This document shows, piece after piece, positions 41,301 through 52,074 of a stretch of DNA of 64,000 bases. A program made the translations under genes and the position numbers. This stretch comes from Thioalkalivibrio sp. XN8 (GTDB taxonomy: Bacteria; Pseudomonadota; Gammaproteobacteria; Steroidobacterales; XN24): contig NZ_JAALFH010000060.1 in NCBI RefSeq assembly GCF_011058255.1, forward strand, positions 62,001 to 126,000, read 5' to 3'. How positions within the stretch are numbered: the first letter of the stretch is position 1; each line of letters begins with the position of its first letter. The notes beneath the pieces were generated by a model that saw only the letters and a list, made by a program, of their open reading frames with translations, was not told the DNA's origin and searched no databases.

Positions 41301-42150
41301 GGCGCCGCGCCTGGTCGATGTAGCCGCCGCCGAACAGGTTGGCGTGGTTCAGCACGTGATAGAGCTGGTACAGGCCCAGCCGCCAGTCGCGCCCGGGCGC
41401 CGGCGCCAATGCCGCGTCGTAGGCCTGGTAGAAGGCGGATCCGAAGCCCCCGAACAGCCGGGTCATCGCGAGATCGCACTCGGGGTCGCCGTAATGCGTG
41501 GCGGGATCGAATACCACCGGGCGGCCGGTCGCGTCCGCGGCCCGGTTCCCGCCCCACAGGTCGCCGTGCAGCAGGGCGGGCGCGACCTGCCGCTCCGCCA
41601 GCCACGCCGGGATCCTGGCGACCAGCGCCTCGCCTTCGCGCAGCAGGCCGGCCGGCAGGCCGTGGCGCCGGCCCAGCTCCAGCTGGGCGCCGATCCGCTG
41701 CTCGGCGAAGAAGCGGCCCCAGTCGTCGTCGGGCGTGTTCTGCTGGGGCGAGGCGCCGATGGCATTGTCCTGGTGCCAGCCGAAGTAGGGGCCCGCCACG
41801 CGGTGCTGGGCGGCGAGCCCGGCGCCGAGCGCCGCCTCGGCGGCAGCATCCGGGCTGTGCAGCTCGAGCCACTCCAGCGCCAGCCAGGCCAGGCCGGCAG
41901 CCACGCCGTGTCCCAGCACGGCGGGCACTCGCAGCGCCCCGGCGGCTGCCAGCCCCGCAAGGCCGTCGGCCTCCGCCGCGAGCATCCAGGCCGCCGTCGC
42001 GGCATTGGTCTTGAGAAACACCGGGCCCGTCGCCGACTCCAGCCGCCAGGCGCGATGAATGCAGCCGCCGCCGACCGGTCGCGCCGAGTCCGGCGCCACG
42101 CGCAGGCCCGCTGCGGCGAGCGCGGCCAGGACGCGGTCGGGCTCAGTCAT
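41272..42150 (-). CDS. Fructosamine kinase family protein
   Basis: A 292-residue member of the fructosamine/ketosamine-3-kinase family, related to aminoglycoside phosphotransferases. Its relatives phosphorylate sugars bound to protein lysines and so help to undo glycation. RPVGGGCIHRAWRLES and VFLKTN form the N-lobe. GPYFGWHQDNAIGASPQQN is a family signature. ALLHGDLWGGN is the catalytic loop, and FDPATHYGDPECDLAMTRLFGGF is the metal-binding part. The ATG at 42150 is fixed by the conserved start. Confidence 0.93.
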   Translation of the reverse strand: MTEPDRVLAALAAAGLRVAPDSARPVGGGCIHRAWRLESATGPVFLKTNAATAAWMLAAEADGLAGLAAAGALRVPAVLGHGVAAGLAWLALEWLELHSPDAAAEAALGAGLAAQHRVAGPYFGWHQDNAIGASPQQNTPDDDWGRFFAEQRIGAQLELGRRHGLPAGLLREGEALVARIPAWLAERQVAPALLHGDLWGGNRAADATGRPVVFDPATHYGDPECDLAMTRLFGGFGSAFYQAYDAALAPAPGRDWRLGLYQLYHVLNHANLFGGGYIDQARRLMSRLAGRG

Positions 42151-42169
42151 GGCGCCCGCGGCGGGGCGT

Positions 42170-42775
42170 TCACTGCCACCGGGTGGAGGACAGGCGCTGG
42201 TGCAGGGGACTGGTGCGCGGGAAGTGCGCGCGCAGGTATTCCATCTGGTCGGCCAGCACGCGCCGGCCCTTGAGATAGATGTACTCGGCATAGGTCGGCT
42301 GGAACGGGACCGCGAGCAACTGCATGCGCGCCTCTTCCGGCGTGCGCCCCGCCTTGTGGTTGTTGCAGCGGCGGCAGGCGGTGACGACATTGGTCCAGGT
42401 GTCGCGCCCGCTGCGCACCAGCGGCGTGACGTGGTCGCGCGACAGGTCGACGGCGAGGAAGCGCTCCCCGCAGTACAGGCACAGGTAGGCGTCGCGGCGG
42501 AACAGGGTGTGGTTGTTCAGCGGCGGCGTGTAGGCGTCGCGGGTGGGATAGGTCGCGCCATGGCCGAAGGTGGCGATGATGCTCGACACGTCGACGATGG
42601 AGCGACGACCCGAGCGGGCATTGGTTCCGCCACGCAGGCGAAACAACGGCCGGCCGCACTCGTAGGCGACCTGCTCCGTGTGGTAAAGGCGCACCGCGCA
42701 CCGGTAGTCCACCCACTCGAGAGGCATGCCGGCGACGTCGGTGCGCAGGATCTGCTGTCCCAGGGACATGCCCAT
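42170..42775 (-). CDS. HNH endonuclease family protein
   Basis: A 201-residue protein with an HNH nuclease fold in its middle third: two zinc-type cysteines (CLYCG), the catalytic AVDLSRDHVTPLVRSGRDTWTNVV and ACRRCNNHKAG. The family is widespread in gammaproteobacteria as a chromosomal gene with no obvious mobile context, and its role is unknown. An alternative start is the ATG at 42769. It is 166 bases from the divergent pntA. Confidence 0.88.
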   Translation of the reverse strand: MGMSLGQQILRTDVAGMPLEWVDYRCAVRLYHTEQVAYECGRPLFRLRGGTNARSGRRSIVDVSSIIATFGHGATYPTRDAYTPPLNNHTLFRRDAYLCLYCGERFLAVDLSRDHVTPLVRSGRDTWTNVVTACRRCNNHKAGRTPEEARMQLLAVPFQPTYAEYIYLKGRRVLADQMEYLRAHFPRTSPLHQRLSSTRWQ

Positions 42776-42941
42776 CGGGGCTCGATCTCCGCTTGCGCCG
42801 CCTCGTCGCTGCCCGTGTTATTCCAGAAGCCCGCGGGAAAATCAATCAGTACCTGGACCGGGGCATCAAAGGACGGACGTCTTCCTGTACACTCATTCGC
42901 CGAACAGGGAGGGGGCGCGAGCGCCCCGGGGGAGATTGCCC

Positions 42942-44081
42942 ATGGCCGTGGTCATCGGGGTCCTGCGCGAAACCGCCGCAGGGGAAACACGCGCAGCGCT
43001 GGTACCGGAGGTGGCGAAGAAACTGGCCGCTCTCGGCGCCGCCATCTGCGCCGAGCACGGCGTCGCCGACGCGGCGCGAATTCCGGACAGCCGGTTCGAG
43101 GGCGTGGAGTTCCTCGGCCGCGAGGAGGTCGTGCAGCGCGCCGACGTGCTGCTGACGGTCAACCCACCGCCGCTGGAAGTGGCCTCCGGGCTCAAAGCGG
43201 GAGCCGTGGTGATCGGCCTGCTCCAGCCCTATCGATCCGACGAGCTGATCGCGCTGCTGCGCGATCGCAAGACCACCAGCTTTGCCATGGAACTGGTGCC
43301 GCGCATCTCGCGCGCGCAATCCATGGACGCACTCTCCTCCCAGGCGGCCGCGGCCGGCTACCGCGCCGTGCTGATCGCGGCGATGCAGCTGGACAAGTTC
43401 TTCCCCATGCTCACGACCGCGGCGGGCACCATCCGGCCGGCCAAGGTGCTGGTCATCGGCGCCGGCGTCGCCGGCCTGCAGGCCATCGCCACCGCCAAGC
43501 GCCTCGGGGCCGTGGTGGAAGGCTATGACGTCCGCGCCGCGACCCGCGAGCAGGTGCAGTCGCTGGGGGCGAAGTTCGTCGACACCGGCATCAGCGCCGA
43601 GGGCAGCGGCGGCTACGCCCGCGAGCTGACCGAGGAAGAAAGGGCCAAGCAGGCCGGCATCCTGGCCGACCACGTGGCCGCCGCGGACGTGGTCGTCACC
43701 ACCGCCGCCATCCCCGGCCGGGCCGCGCCGCGGATCATCGACGCCGAGACCGTCGGCCGCATGCAGCCCGGCTCGGTGATCGTGGACCTGGCCGCGGAGA
43801 CCGGTGGCAACTGCGAGCTCACGCGGGCCGGTGAAGTCGTGGACGCCCACGGCGTCCAGGTCGTCGGCCCGGTCAACCTGCCGGCCGCCCTCGGCCGGCA
43901 TGCCAGCGAGATGTACGCCAAGAACCTGTTCAACTTCCTCAGCCCCGCGATCAAGGAGGGTGCCCTGGCGCTCGACTGGGAGGACGAGGTGTTCGCGGGC
44001 AGCGTACTGACCCACGACGGCGAGGTCCGGCACGGACCGACGCGGGAACGGATCGAGGGCGCCAGCGGAGGACAGGGCTGA
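42942..44081 (+). CDS. pntA: NAD(P) transhydrogenase subunit alpha, part 1
   Basis: A 379-residue soluble NAD(H)-binding domain (dI) of the proton-pumping transhydrogenase, which uses the proton gradient to make NADPH from NADH. AVVIGVLRETAAGETRAALVP and MAMELVPRISRAQSMDALSSQAAAAGYRA-like sequence are typical. The Rossmann motif is VLVIGAGVAGLQAIATAKRLGA. In this three-gene form the alpha chain is split. A 7-base-arm hairpin (42912-42927) lies in the 5' leader just before a GGGGGAG ribosome-binding site, and may affect translation. Confidence 0.95.
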   Translation: MAVVIGVLRETAAGETRAALVPEVAKKLAALGAAICAEHGVADAARIPDSRFEGVEFLGREEVVQRADVLLTVNPPPLEVASGLKAGAVVIGLLQPYRSDELIALLRDRKTTSFAMELVPRISRAQSMDALSSQAAAAGYRAVLIAAMQLDKFFPMLTTAAGTIRPAKVLVIGAGVAGLQAIATAKRLGAVVEGYDVRAATREQVQSLGAKFVDTGISAEGSGGYARELTEEERAKQAGILADHVAAADVVVTTAAIPGRAAPRIIDAETVGRMQPGSVIVDLAAETGGNCELTRAGEVVDAHGVQVVGPVNLPAALGRHASEMYAKNLFNFLSPAIKEGALALDWEDEVFAGSVLTHDGEVRHGPTRERIEGASGGQG

Positions 44082-44380
44082 TGGGCACGGAACTCGACTT
44101 TTTCATTGCGCTGTACATATTCATGCTCGCGGCTTTCACCGGCTACGAGATCATCGCCCGCGTGCCGGTGATCCTGCACACGCCGTTGATGTCCGGGTCC
44201 AATTTCGTCCACGGCATCGTGCTGGTCGGCGCCATGATCGCGCTGGGCGGCGCCGAAAGCACCGTGGGCCGCGTCATCGGTTTCCTCGGCGTGATCCTCG
44301 CGGCCGGCAACGCGGTCGGCGGCTACGTGGTCACCGAGCGCATGCTGGAGATGTTCAAGACGAGCGGGGAGCGCAAGTGA
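44081..44380 (+). CDS. NAD(P) transhydrogenase subunit alpha, part 2
   Basis: A 99-residue membrane protein, the dII part of the split alpha chain, with three helices: FFIALYIFMLAAFTGYEII, HGIVLVGAMIALGG and IGFLGVILAAGNAVGGYVVTERMLEMF. It helps to form the proton channel with the beta subunit. It is joined to the genes on both sides by TGATG or similar overlaps. Confidence 0.93.
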   Translation: MGTELDFFIALYIFMLAAFTGYEIIARVPVILHTPLMSGSNFVHGIVLVGAMIALGGAESTVGRVIGFLGVILAAGNAVGGYVVTERMLEMFKTSGERK

Positions 44381-45774
44381 TGGAGGACCTGACCTTCAAC
44401 GAGCTCCTCATCAAGACGACCTACTTCGTCGCCGTCATCCTGTTCATCGTGGGGCTGAAGCGCATGAGTTCGCCGCGCACGGCCCGCGGCGGCGTGGTCT
44501 GGGCGGGCTGGGGCATGGTGCTCGCGACCGTCGTGACGTTCCTGTACTTCTGGCACGAGCCGAACTGGACCAACATCACGCTCATCGTCATCGGCATCGC
44601 CGTCGGCGGGGGCGTCGCGTGGTGGAGCGGCAAGAAAGTCGCGATCACCGACATGCCGCAGATGATCGCGTTGTACAACGGCATGGGCGGCGGCGCCGCC
44701 GGCGCCATCGCGGCGGTGACGCTCTACAAGGGCACGCCCGACTCGCTGACCATCGGCTTCCTGGCCGTGCTGGGCGGCCTGATCGGCGCGGTGTCGTTCT
44801 CGGGCAGCCTGATCGCCTTCGCCAAGCTGCAAGGCTGGATGACGAAGCCGATCCGCTTCAAGGGCGCCAACCAGCTCAACGGCGCCTTGCTGCTCGGCGC
44901 CTTCATCATCGGGCTGTTCCTGCTGGGTGATTATTCCGCGCATGTCGCGCTGGTGTCGCTGTTCTTCCTGCTGGCGCTGGTGGTCGGCGTGACCCTCACC
45001 AGCCCGATCGGCGGCGCCGACATGCCGGTGGTGATCTCCCTCTACAACGCCCTGACCGGCCTGGCGGTGGCGTTCAAAGGCTTCGTGCTGGGCAACGAGG
45101 CGATGATCATCGCCGGCACCGTGGTCGGCGCCGCCGGCACGCTGCTCACCCAGCTGATGGCCAAGGCCATGAACCGCTCGCTGGCCAGCGTGCTGTTCAG
45201 CGGTTTCGGCGACGCCGCCGTCGAAGGCGGCGAGGTAAGCGGCACGATGAAGCCTATCGAGGCTTCCGATGCGGGCGTGATGATGGCGTACGCGGAGCGG
45301 GTCATCATCGTGCCGGGCTATGGCCTCGCGGTCGCCCAGGCCCAGCACAAGGTATGGGAGCTCACCCAGCTGCTGCGGGAAAAGGGCGTCAAGGTCAGTT
45401 TCGCCATCCATCCGGTCGCGGGGCGCATGCCCGGCCACATGAACGTGCTGCTGGCCGAGGCCGGCGTGCCTTACGACCTGATCTACGACCTCGACGAGAT
45501 CAACGCCGACTTCGAGAAGACCGACGTGGTGCTGGTCATCGGCGCCAACGACGTGGTCAACCCGGTCGCCCGTACCGACCCGTCCAGCCCCATCTACGGC
45601 ATGCCGATCCTGAATGCCGACAAGGCCAAGAACGTCATCGTCAACAAGCGCGGCAAGGGCAAGGGCTTCTCCGGCATCGAGAACCACCTGTTCTACCTCG
45701 ACAACACCCGGATGCTTTACGGCGACGCCCAGGCGGCGATGTCCGAGCTCATCCAAGCGGTCAAGGCGAGCTGA
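44380..45774 (+). CDS. pntB: NAD(P) transhydrogenase subunit beta
   Basis: A 464-residue protein. About nine membrane helices form the rest of dII (with ISLYNALTGLAVAFKGFVLG). The C-terminal dIII domain binds NADP(H): IIVPGYGLAVAQAQHKVWEL, SFAIHPVAGRMPGHMNVLLAEAGVPYD, IGANDVVNPVAR and NKRGKGKGFSGIENHLFY. I prefer the ATG at 44380 in a TGATG overlap; a GTG at 44377 is adjacent. Confidence 0.96.
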   Translation: MEDLTFNELLIKTTYFVAVILFIVGLKRMSSPRTARGGVVWAGWGMVLATVVTFLYFWHEPNWTNITLIVIGIAVGGGVAWWSGKKVAITDMPQMIALYNGMGGGAAGAIAAVTLYKGTPDSLTIGFLAVLGGLIGAVSFSGSLIAFAKLQGWMTKPIRFKGANQLNGALLLGAFIIGLFLLGDYSAHVALVSLFFLLALVVGVTLTSPIGGADMPVVISLYNALTGLAVAFKGFVLGNEAMIIAGTVVGAAGTLLTQLMAKAMNRSLASVLFSGFGDAAVEGGEVSGTMKPIEASDAGVMMAYAERVIIVPGYGLAVAQAQHKVWELTQLLREKGVKVSFAIHPVAGRMPGHMNVLLAEAGVPYDLIYDLDEINADFEKTDVVLVIGANDVVNPVARTDPSSPIYGMPILNADKAKNVIVNKRGKGKGFSGIENHLFYLDNTRMLYGDAQAAMSELIQAVKAS

Positions 45775-46146
45775 GACGGCGGCGGGTCCCGGCGGGGGCC
45801 CGTGGCCGTCGTCGCGAGGCCCGAAGCGGGCCGAAAAGGCGGCATCTCGACCCCTCCGGCATGCCCCTCATGGGCCCCCCGGAACCCCGCCTGCCGGAGC
45901 CCCGAGAGGCCACTTATTCACAAGACCCGGGAATTACCGGTCGAAACGCCTCTCAGCGCACAAAGCACCGGAATAACGCGCCTCAACTAATTGTTCTATA
46001 TAGATATCTGTTTGATGACGCTTTTTTGACCAAACTGAGTCGCCCCCATAAGTGACGCGGACTGAACCACGAATCCACGCTGTACTCCACAGAGTTATCC
46101 ACAGCTTCTGTGGACAACTCGGAGCCGGCCGGCGAGGGCTCGGGTC
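45775..46146. other. 372-base intergenic region between pntB and priA
   Basis: No gene is seen here. The first 36 bases (45775-45810) can fold into an imperfect GC-rich stem with outer arms GACGGC and GCCGTC, perhaps an end structure for the pntB message without a T tract. From about 45970 to 46040 the composition turns AT-rich, unlike its surroundings, with a TATATA and a T-run. TTGACC at 46026-46031 could be a -35 element. DnaA-box-like sequences lie at both sides of the AT-rich part. The region probably holds the priA promoter and may do more. Confidence 0.7.
46083..46117. promoter_or_regulatory. Cluster of DnaA-box-like sequences before priA
   Basis: TTATCCACA at 46095-46103 is the perfect consensus box for the initiator DnaA. 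It faces TTGTCCACA on the minus strand at 46109-46117 (one mismatch), with five bases between. TACTCCACA at 46083-46091 is a weaker copy (two mismatches), and a fourth, TTATTCACA, lies at 45914-45922. The inner part (TCCACAG-CTT-CTGTGGA) is also a hairpin-forming palindrome, so another regulator cannot be excluded. Confidence 0.6.
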
Positions 46147-48306
<2,160 letters not shown>

Positions 48307-48375
48307 CCCTGACCGCCGCCCGCGGCAACGGCTACAATGTGCGGCTCACCGCCTGACCGAACAGGATCTCCCGCC

Positions 48376-50127
48376 GTGAAGACACAGATCGAAGGCCTGC
48401 TGGCCGCCGCGCTGGAAGCGCTCGGGGACCAGCTTCCGCAGGACGTCGCGCCCGAGGCCCGGGTGGAGCGCACGCGCGACCCGCGGCACGGCGATTTCGC
48501 CACCAACGTGGCCCTGGCGCTGGCCAAGCCGGCGGGCCGCAACCCGCGCGAACTGGCGCAGCTGGTCGTGGCCAATCTGCCGGCCTCCGAGCTCGTGGAC
48601 GAGGTGTCGATCGCGGGTCCGGGCTTCATCAATTTCCGCCTCAGCAAGACGGCCTTCGAGCAGGAAGTGCGCGCCGTGCTGGAACGCGGCGCCGACTACG
48701 GCCGCTCCGCCAGCGGCGCCGGGCGCAGCGTAATCGTGGAATTCGTCTCGGCCAACCCGACCGGCCCGCTGCACGTGGGCCACGGCCGGCACGCGGCCTA
48801 CGGCGCCTCGGTCGCCAACCTGCTGGCGGCGACCGGCCACGAGGTGCACCGCGAGTACTACGTCAACGACGCCGGCCGGCAGATGGACATCCTCGCCGCC
48901 AGCGTGTGGCTGCGTTACCTGGAGGCATTGGGCGAGTCCTTCGCCTTCCCGGCGAATGGTTACCGCGGCGGCTACGTCCAGCCGATCGCCGACCAGCTGG
49001 TGGCGCAGGAGCACGACCGCCTGCGGCGCCCCGCCGCGGAAGTCTTCCGCGACCTGCCGCCCGATGCGCCCGAGGGCGACCAGGACGAGTACATCGACGC
49101 CGTGGTGGCGCGCATGCGCGAGCTGCTGGGCGAGGAGGACTACCGCAAGGTCCATGCGCTCGGGCTGCAGGAGATCCTGGCCGACATCCGCGACGACCTG
49201 GCGGAGTTCGGCGTCACCTTCGACCGCTGGTTCTCGGAGCGCAGCCTGACCGAGCTCGGCCTGGTGGCGGAATGCATCGACCGGCTGCAGAGCGACGGCC
49301 ACGTCTACGAGCGGGACGGCGCACTGTGGTTCCGCGCCAGCGAGCTGGGCGACGAGAAGGACCGCGTAGTGGTTCGCGACAATGGCCAGACCACCTATAT
49401 CGCCTCGGACATCGCCTACCACCTCGGCAAGCGGCAGCGTGGCCATGACCTGCTGCTCGACATTCTCGGGGCCGACCACCATGGCTATGTGGCGCGGGTG
49501 CGGGCCGGCCTCGAGGCCATGGGCGAGCCGGGCGACAGCCTCGAGGTGCGCCTCGTGCAGTTCGCCGTGCTCTACCGCGGCGGCGAGAAGGTGCAGATGT
49601 CGACCCGCTCGGGCGAGTTCGTCACCTTGCGGGAACTGCGCGAGGAGGTCGGCAACGACGCCGCGCGCCTGTTCTACGTGCTGCGCTCGAACGACCAGCA
49701 CCTCGACTTCGACCTCGAGCTGGCCAAGTCGCGCAGCAACGAGAACCCTGTCTATTACATCCAGTACGCCCACGCCCGCGTGCGCAGCGTGTTCCGCCAG
49801 GCGACCGAGAAGGGCCTCGGCTGGACGCCGGCCGCCGGCGCCAGCGGCCTGGCGCTGCTGGACAGCGCCCACGAGCGCGCGCTGATGGCCAGCCTCGGGC
49901 GCTACCCCGAGATGGTCGAGCTGGCCGCCGCCAACCGCGCGCCGCAGAACATCGTGCATTACCTGCGCGAGCTCGCGCAGGAGTTCCACACCTGGTACAA
50001 CGCCGAGACCTTCCTGGTCGACGACGCCGGCGTGCGCGCCGGGCGGCTGGCGCTGGCCGAGGCCACGCGCCAGGTGATCGCCAACGGGCTGGCGCTGGTC
50101 GGCGTCGGCGCGCCGGACTCGATGTAG
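48376..50127 (+). CDS. argS: Arginyl-tRNA synthetase
   Basis: A 583-residue class I synthetase that charges tRNA-Arg. The N-terminal additional domain recognises the tRNA (EIAGPGFIN-like [14 protein letters not shown]). The catalytic domain has the HIGH-type motif [16 protein letters not shown] and a KMSKS-like loop VQMSTRSG. The C-terminal DALR anticodon-binding domain ends in VGAPDSM. It starts at the GTG at 48376, in front of KTQIEGLL. It follows priA by 69 bases and lies three bases before the SPOR gene. Confidence 0.97.
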   Translation: MKTQIEGLLAAALEALGDQLPQDVAPEARVERTRDPRHGDFATNVALALAKPAGRNPRELAQLVVANLPASELVDEVSIAGPGFINFRLSKTAFEQEVRAVLERGADYGRSASGAGRSVIVEFVSANPTGPLHVGHGRHAAYGASVANLLAATGHEVHREYYVNDAGRQMDILAASVWLRYLEALGESFAFPANGYRGGYVQPIADQLVAQEHDRLRRPAAEVFRDLPPDAPEGDQDEYIDAVVARMRELLGEEDYRKVHALGLQEILADIRDDLAEFGVTFDRWFSERSLTELGLVAECIDRLQSDGHVYERDGALWFRASELGDEKDRVVVRDNGQTTYIASDIAYHLGKRQRGHDLLLDILGADHHGYVARVRAGLEAMGEPGDSLEVRLVQFAVLYRGGEKVQMSTRSGEFVTLRELREEVGNDAARLFYVLRSNDQHLDFDLELAKSRSNENPVYYIQYAHARVRSVFRQATEKGLGWTPAAGASGLALLDSAHERALMASLGRYPEMVELAAANRAPQNIVHYLRELAQEFHTWYNAETFLVDDAGVRAGRLALAEATRQVIANGLALVGVGAPDSM

Positions 50128-50129
50128 CC

Positions 50130-50693
50130 ATGGCCCAGGACTACAAGCGCCGCAGCCGCAAGAAAGCCGCCACGCCGGGGCCGGCCTGGTTCACGGCCGG
50201 GCTGGCCGTCGGGCTGGCCGTCGCCCTCCTCGTGCACCTGCAGCACACCCGCCGCGCGCCGGCGGCGGAACCGGTCGCCACGCGCAGCGCGCAGCCCGCC
50301 TCGCAGCAGGTCGAGGGACCGATCGAAGCGCCGGTCGAGGAAGAAAGCGGCTTCGACTTCTACACCATGCTGCCGGGCCTCGAGGTCGTGGTGCCCGAGG
50401 AGCCCGCCGGAACCCGGTCCGACGATCGCTCGGCGCCGCCGGCGCCGGAGCTGGCACCGGGCCGCTACTGGATCCAGGCCGGCTCCTTCCGCCGCTTCGC
50501 CGACGCCGACCGCCGCAAGGCCGAGCTCGCGCTGCTCGGGCTCACGTCCAGCATCCAGGCGGTCAGCATCGAAGGCCAGGCCTGGCACCGGGTGCGCATC
50601 GGGCCGCTCCCCGACGCCGGCCAGGCGGAGGCCACGCGCCGGCAGCTGGCCGACGCCGGCATCGGTGCGCTGGCCGTCCGCGAGCGCAACTAG
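50130..50693 (+). CDS. SPOR-domain membrane protein (FtsN-like)
   Basis: A 187-residue protein. A basic cytoplasmic tail (YKRRSRKKAATPG), one membrane helix (WFTAGLAVGLAVALLVHLQ), a flexible periplasmic linker and a C-terminal SPOR domain (YWIQAGSFRRFADADRRKAELALLG to the end) can be seen. SPOR domains bind denuded peptidoglycan at division sites. The priA-argS-SPOR order is common in gammaproteobacteria and often labelled ftsN, but the activating N-terminal motif of FtsN is not evident to me. Confidence 0.88.
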   Translation: MAQDYKRRSRKKAATPGPAWFTAGLAVGLAVALLVHLQHTRRAPAAEPVATRSAQPASQQVEGPIEAPVEEESGFDFYTMLPGLEVVVPEEPAGTRSDDRSAPPAPELAPGRYWIQAGSFRRFADADRRKAELALLGLTSSIQAVSIEGQAWHRVRIGPLPDAGQAEATRRQLADAGIGALAVRERN

Positions 50694-50712
50694 GACGGTC
50701 GCCGCAGGACGC

Positions 50713-52074
50713 TCAGTCGTCGCTGCCGCCGCGGAAATCGATCCCGAGCGCCCGCAGCTTGCGGTAGAGGTGGGTGCGCTCCATGCCGACCCGCTTGGCC
50801 AGGCGCCCGACTTTGCCCTCGCACAGCTGCAACTGCTGCTGCAGGTAGGCGCGCTCGAACTGCTCCCGGGCCTCGCGCAGCGGCAGGGCCATGAGGTCCT
50901 GGCTCAGCAGGGGCTCGTCGGGCGGCGCGGTGTCCGACAGCGCCTGCTCGACCTCGCCCAGCCCGATCTCCTCGTCGCCGCCGAGGATCAGCAGGCGGTG
51001 GACGAGGTTGCGCAGCTCCCGCACGTTGCCCGGCCAGGGGTAGTTCCGGAGCCGGTTCTGGGCCGCCACACTGAAGCGCCTGAAGGCCAAGCCCTGGCTG
51101 TCGACCAGCTTGTCGAGGAAGTGGCGCAACAGGTCCGGCACGTCCTCGGGATACTCCCGCAATGGCGGCACCGCCAGCACCACGACCGACAGGTGCATCA
51201 GCAGCTCGCGCCGCAGACCCGGCGGCGCCGAGCGCTCCGCTCCCGGCGGCGCGGAGGCGATGACCCGCGAGTCCAGCGGCTGCACCGCCCCGTTGCCGAC
51301 CGGCTTGAAGCGGCCGTTCTCCAGCACGCCGAGCAGGAGCCGCTGCGCCTCCGGCCCCAGGTCCTGGAGGTCCTTGATGAACAGCGTGCCGCCCTGGGCG
51401 CGCTCCAGCAGGCCGGGCTCGACCTTGCCCTGGGACGCGCGCCCGAACAGCGCGGCCTCCGCGCCGGAGTCCTGCAGGGTCCCCGCGGCCAGCCGTATGA
51501 AGGGCCCTTGCGCGCGCGGCCCCATGGAATGCACATAGCGGGCGAACAATTCGCGGCCGCTGCCGAGTTCGCCGGTGACCAGCAGCGGAGTGTCGTGCCC
51601 GGCCACCCGTTCGGCCTGCTCGCGCAGCGCCTGGATCGCACGGCTGCGGCCGACCGGCGTGGTCGAGGGCGGCACGATGCTGCGGCCGGCCCGGCCGCCG
51701 CGGTCCGATTCGAGCGCGCGCTCGACCGTGCGCAGCAGCTTGGCCAGCGACACCGGCTTTTCGATGAAGTCGAAGGCCCCGAGCCGCGTGGCCTCGACGG
51801 CCGTCTCCACCGTGCCGTGACCGGACATCATGACCACGGGGCAGGCCAGGCGGCTGCGACTGGCCGACCATTCGCGCAGCAGGCTGATGCCGTCGACATC
51901 CGGCATCCAGATGTCCAGCAGGACGAGGTCGGGGTCGGTCGTGGCGTAGCGTTCGCGGGCTTCGGCAGCATTGGCCGCCACCGCGACCTCGTAGCCCTCC
52001 TCCGCGAGAATCTCCTCGAGCAGGCTGCGAATGTCCGCCTCGTCATCGACCACCAGGATCCTGGCGCTGCTCAT
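50713..52074 (-). CDS. ntrX: NtrX-like response regulator with degenerate AAA+ domain
   Basis: A 453-residue regulator built like a sigma-54 activator. The receiver has Asp54 (LVLLDIWMPDVDG). The central AAA+ domain is altered: Walker A reads GELGSGRE rather than GETGTGKE. The GAFTGA loop that contacts sigma-54 is replaced (LFGRASQGKVEPGLL). Walker B reads GTLFIKDLQDL rather than GTLFLDEI. The C-terminal Fis-type helix-turn-helix (KVGRLAKRVGMERTHLYRKLRALGI) is intact. It may therefore act without ATP-driven opening of sigma-54 promoters. It overlaps ntrY by four bases. Confidence 0.9.
   Translation of the reverse strand: MSSARILVVDDEADIRSLLEEILAEEGYEVAVAANAAEARERYATTDPDLVLLDIWMPDVDGISLLREWSASRSRLACPVVMMSGHGTVETAVEATRLGAFDFIEKPVSLAKLLRTVERALESDRGGRAGRSIVPPSTTPVGRSRAIQALREQAERVAGHDTPLLVTGELGSGRELFARYVHSMGPRAQGPFIRLAAGTLQDSGAEAALFGRASQGKVEPGLLERAQGGTLFIKDLQDLGPEAQRLLLGVLENGRFKPVGNGAVQPLDSRVIASAPPGAERSAPPGLRRELLMHLSVVVLAVPPLREYPEDVPDLLRHFLDKLVDSQGLAFRRFSVAAQNRLRNYPWPGNVRELRNLVHRLLILGGDEEIGLGEVEQALSDTAPPDEPLLSQDLMALPLREAREQFERAYLQQQLQLCEGKVGRLAKRVGMERTHLYRKLRALGIDFRGGSDD

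Noticed and set aside
42170-42775. HNH nuclease as a sign of a mobile element or homing intron
   Set aside because: No repeats, integrase or disrupted host gene lie around it, and the family is a common fixed chromosomal gene.
45775-45810. A GC-rich hairpin after pntB as a rho-independent terminator
   Set aside because: The stem is imperfect and no T tract follows, so I mention it only as structure.
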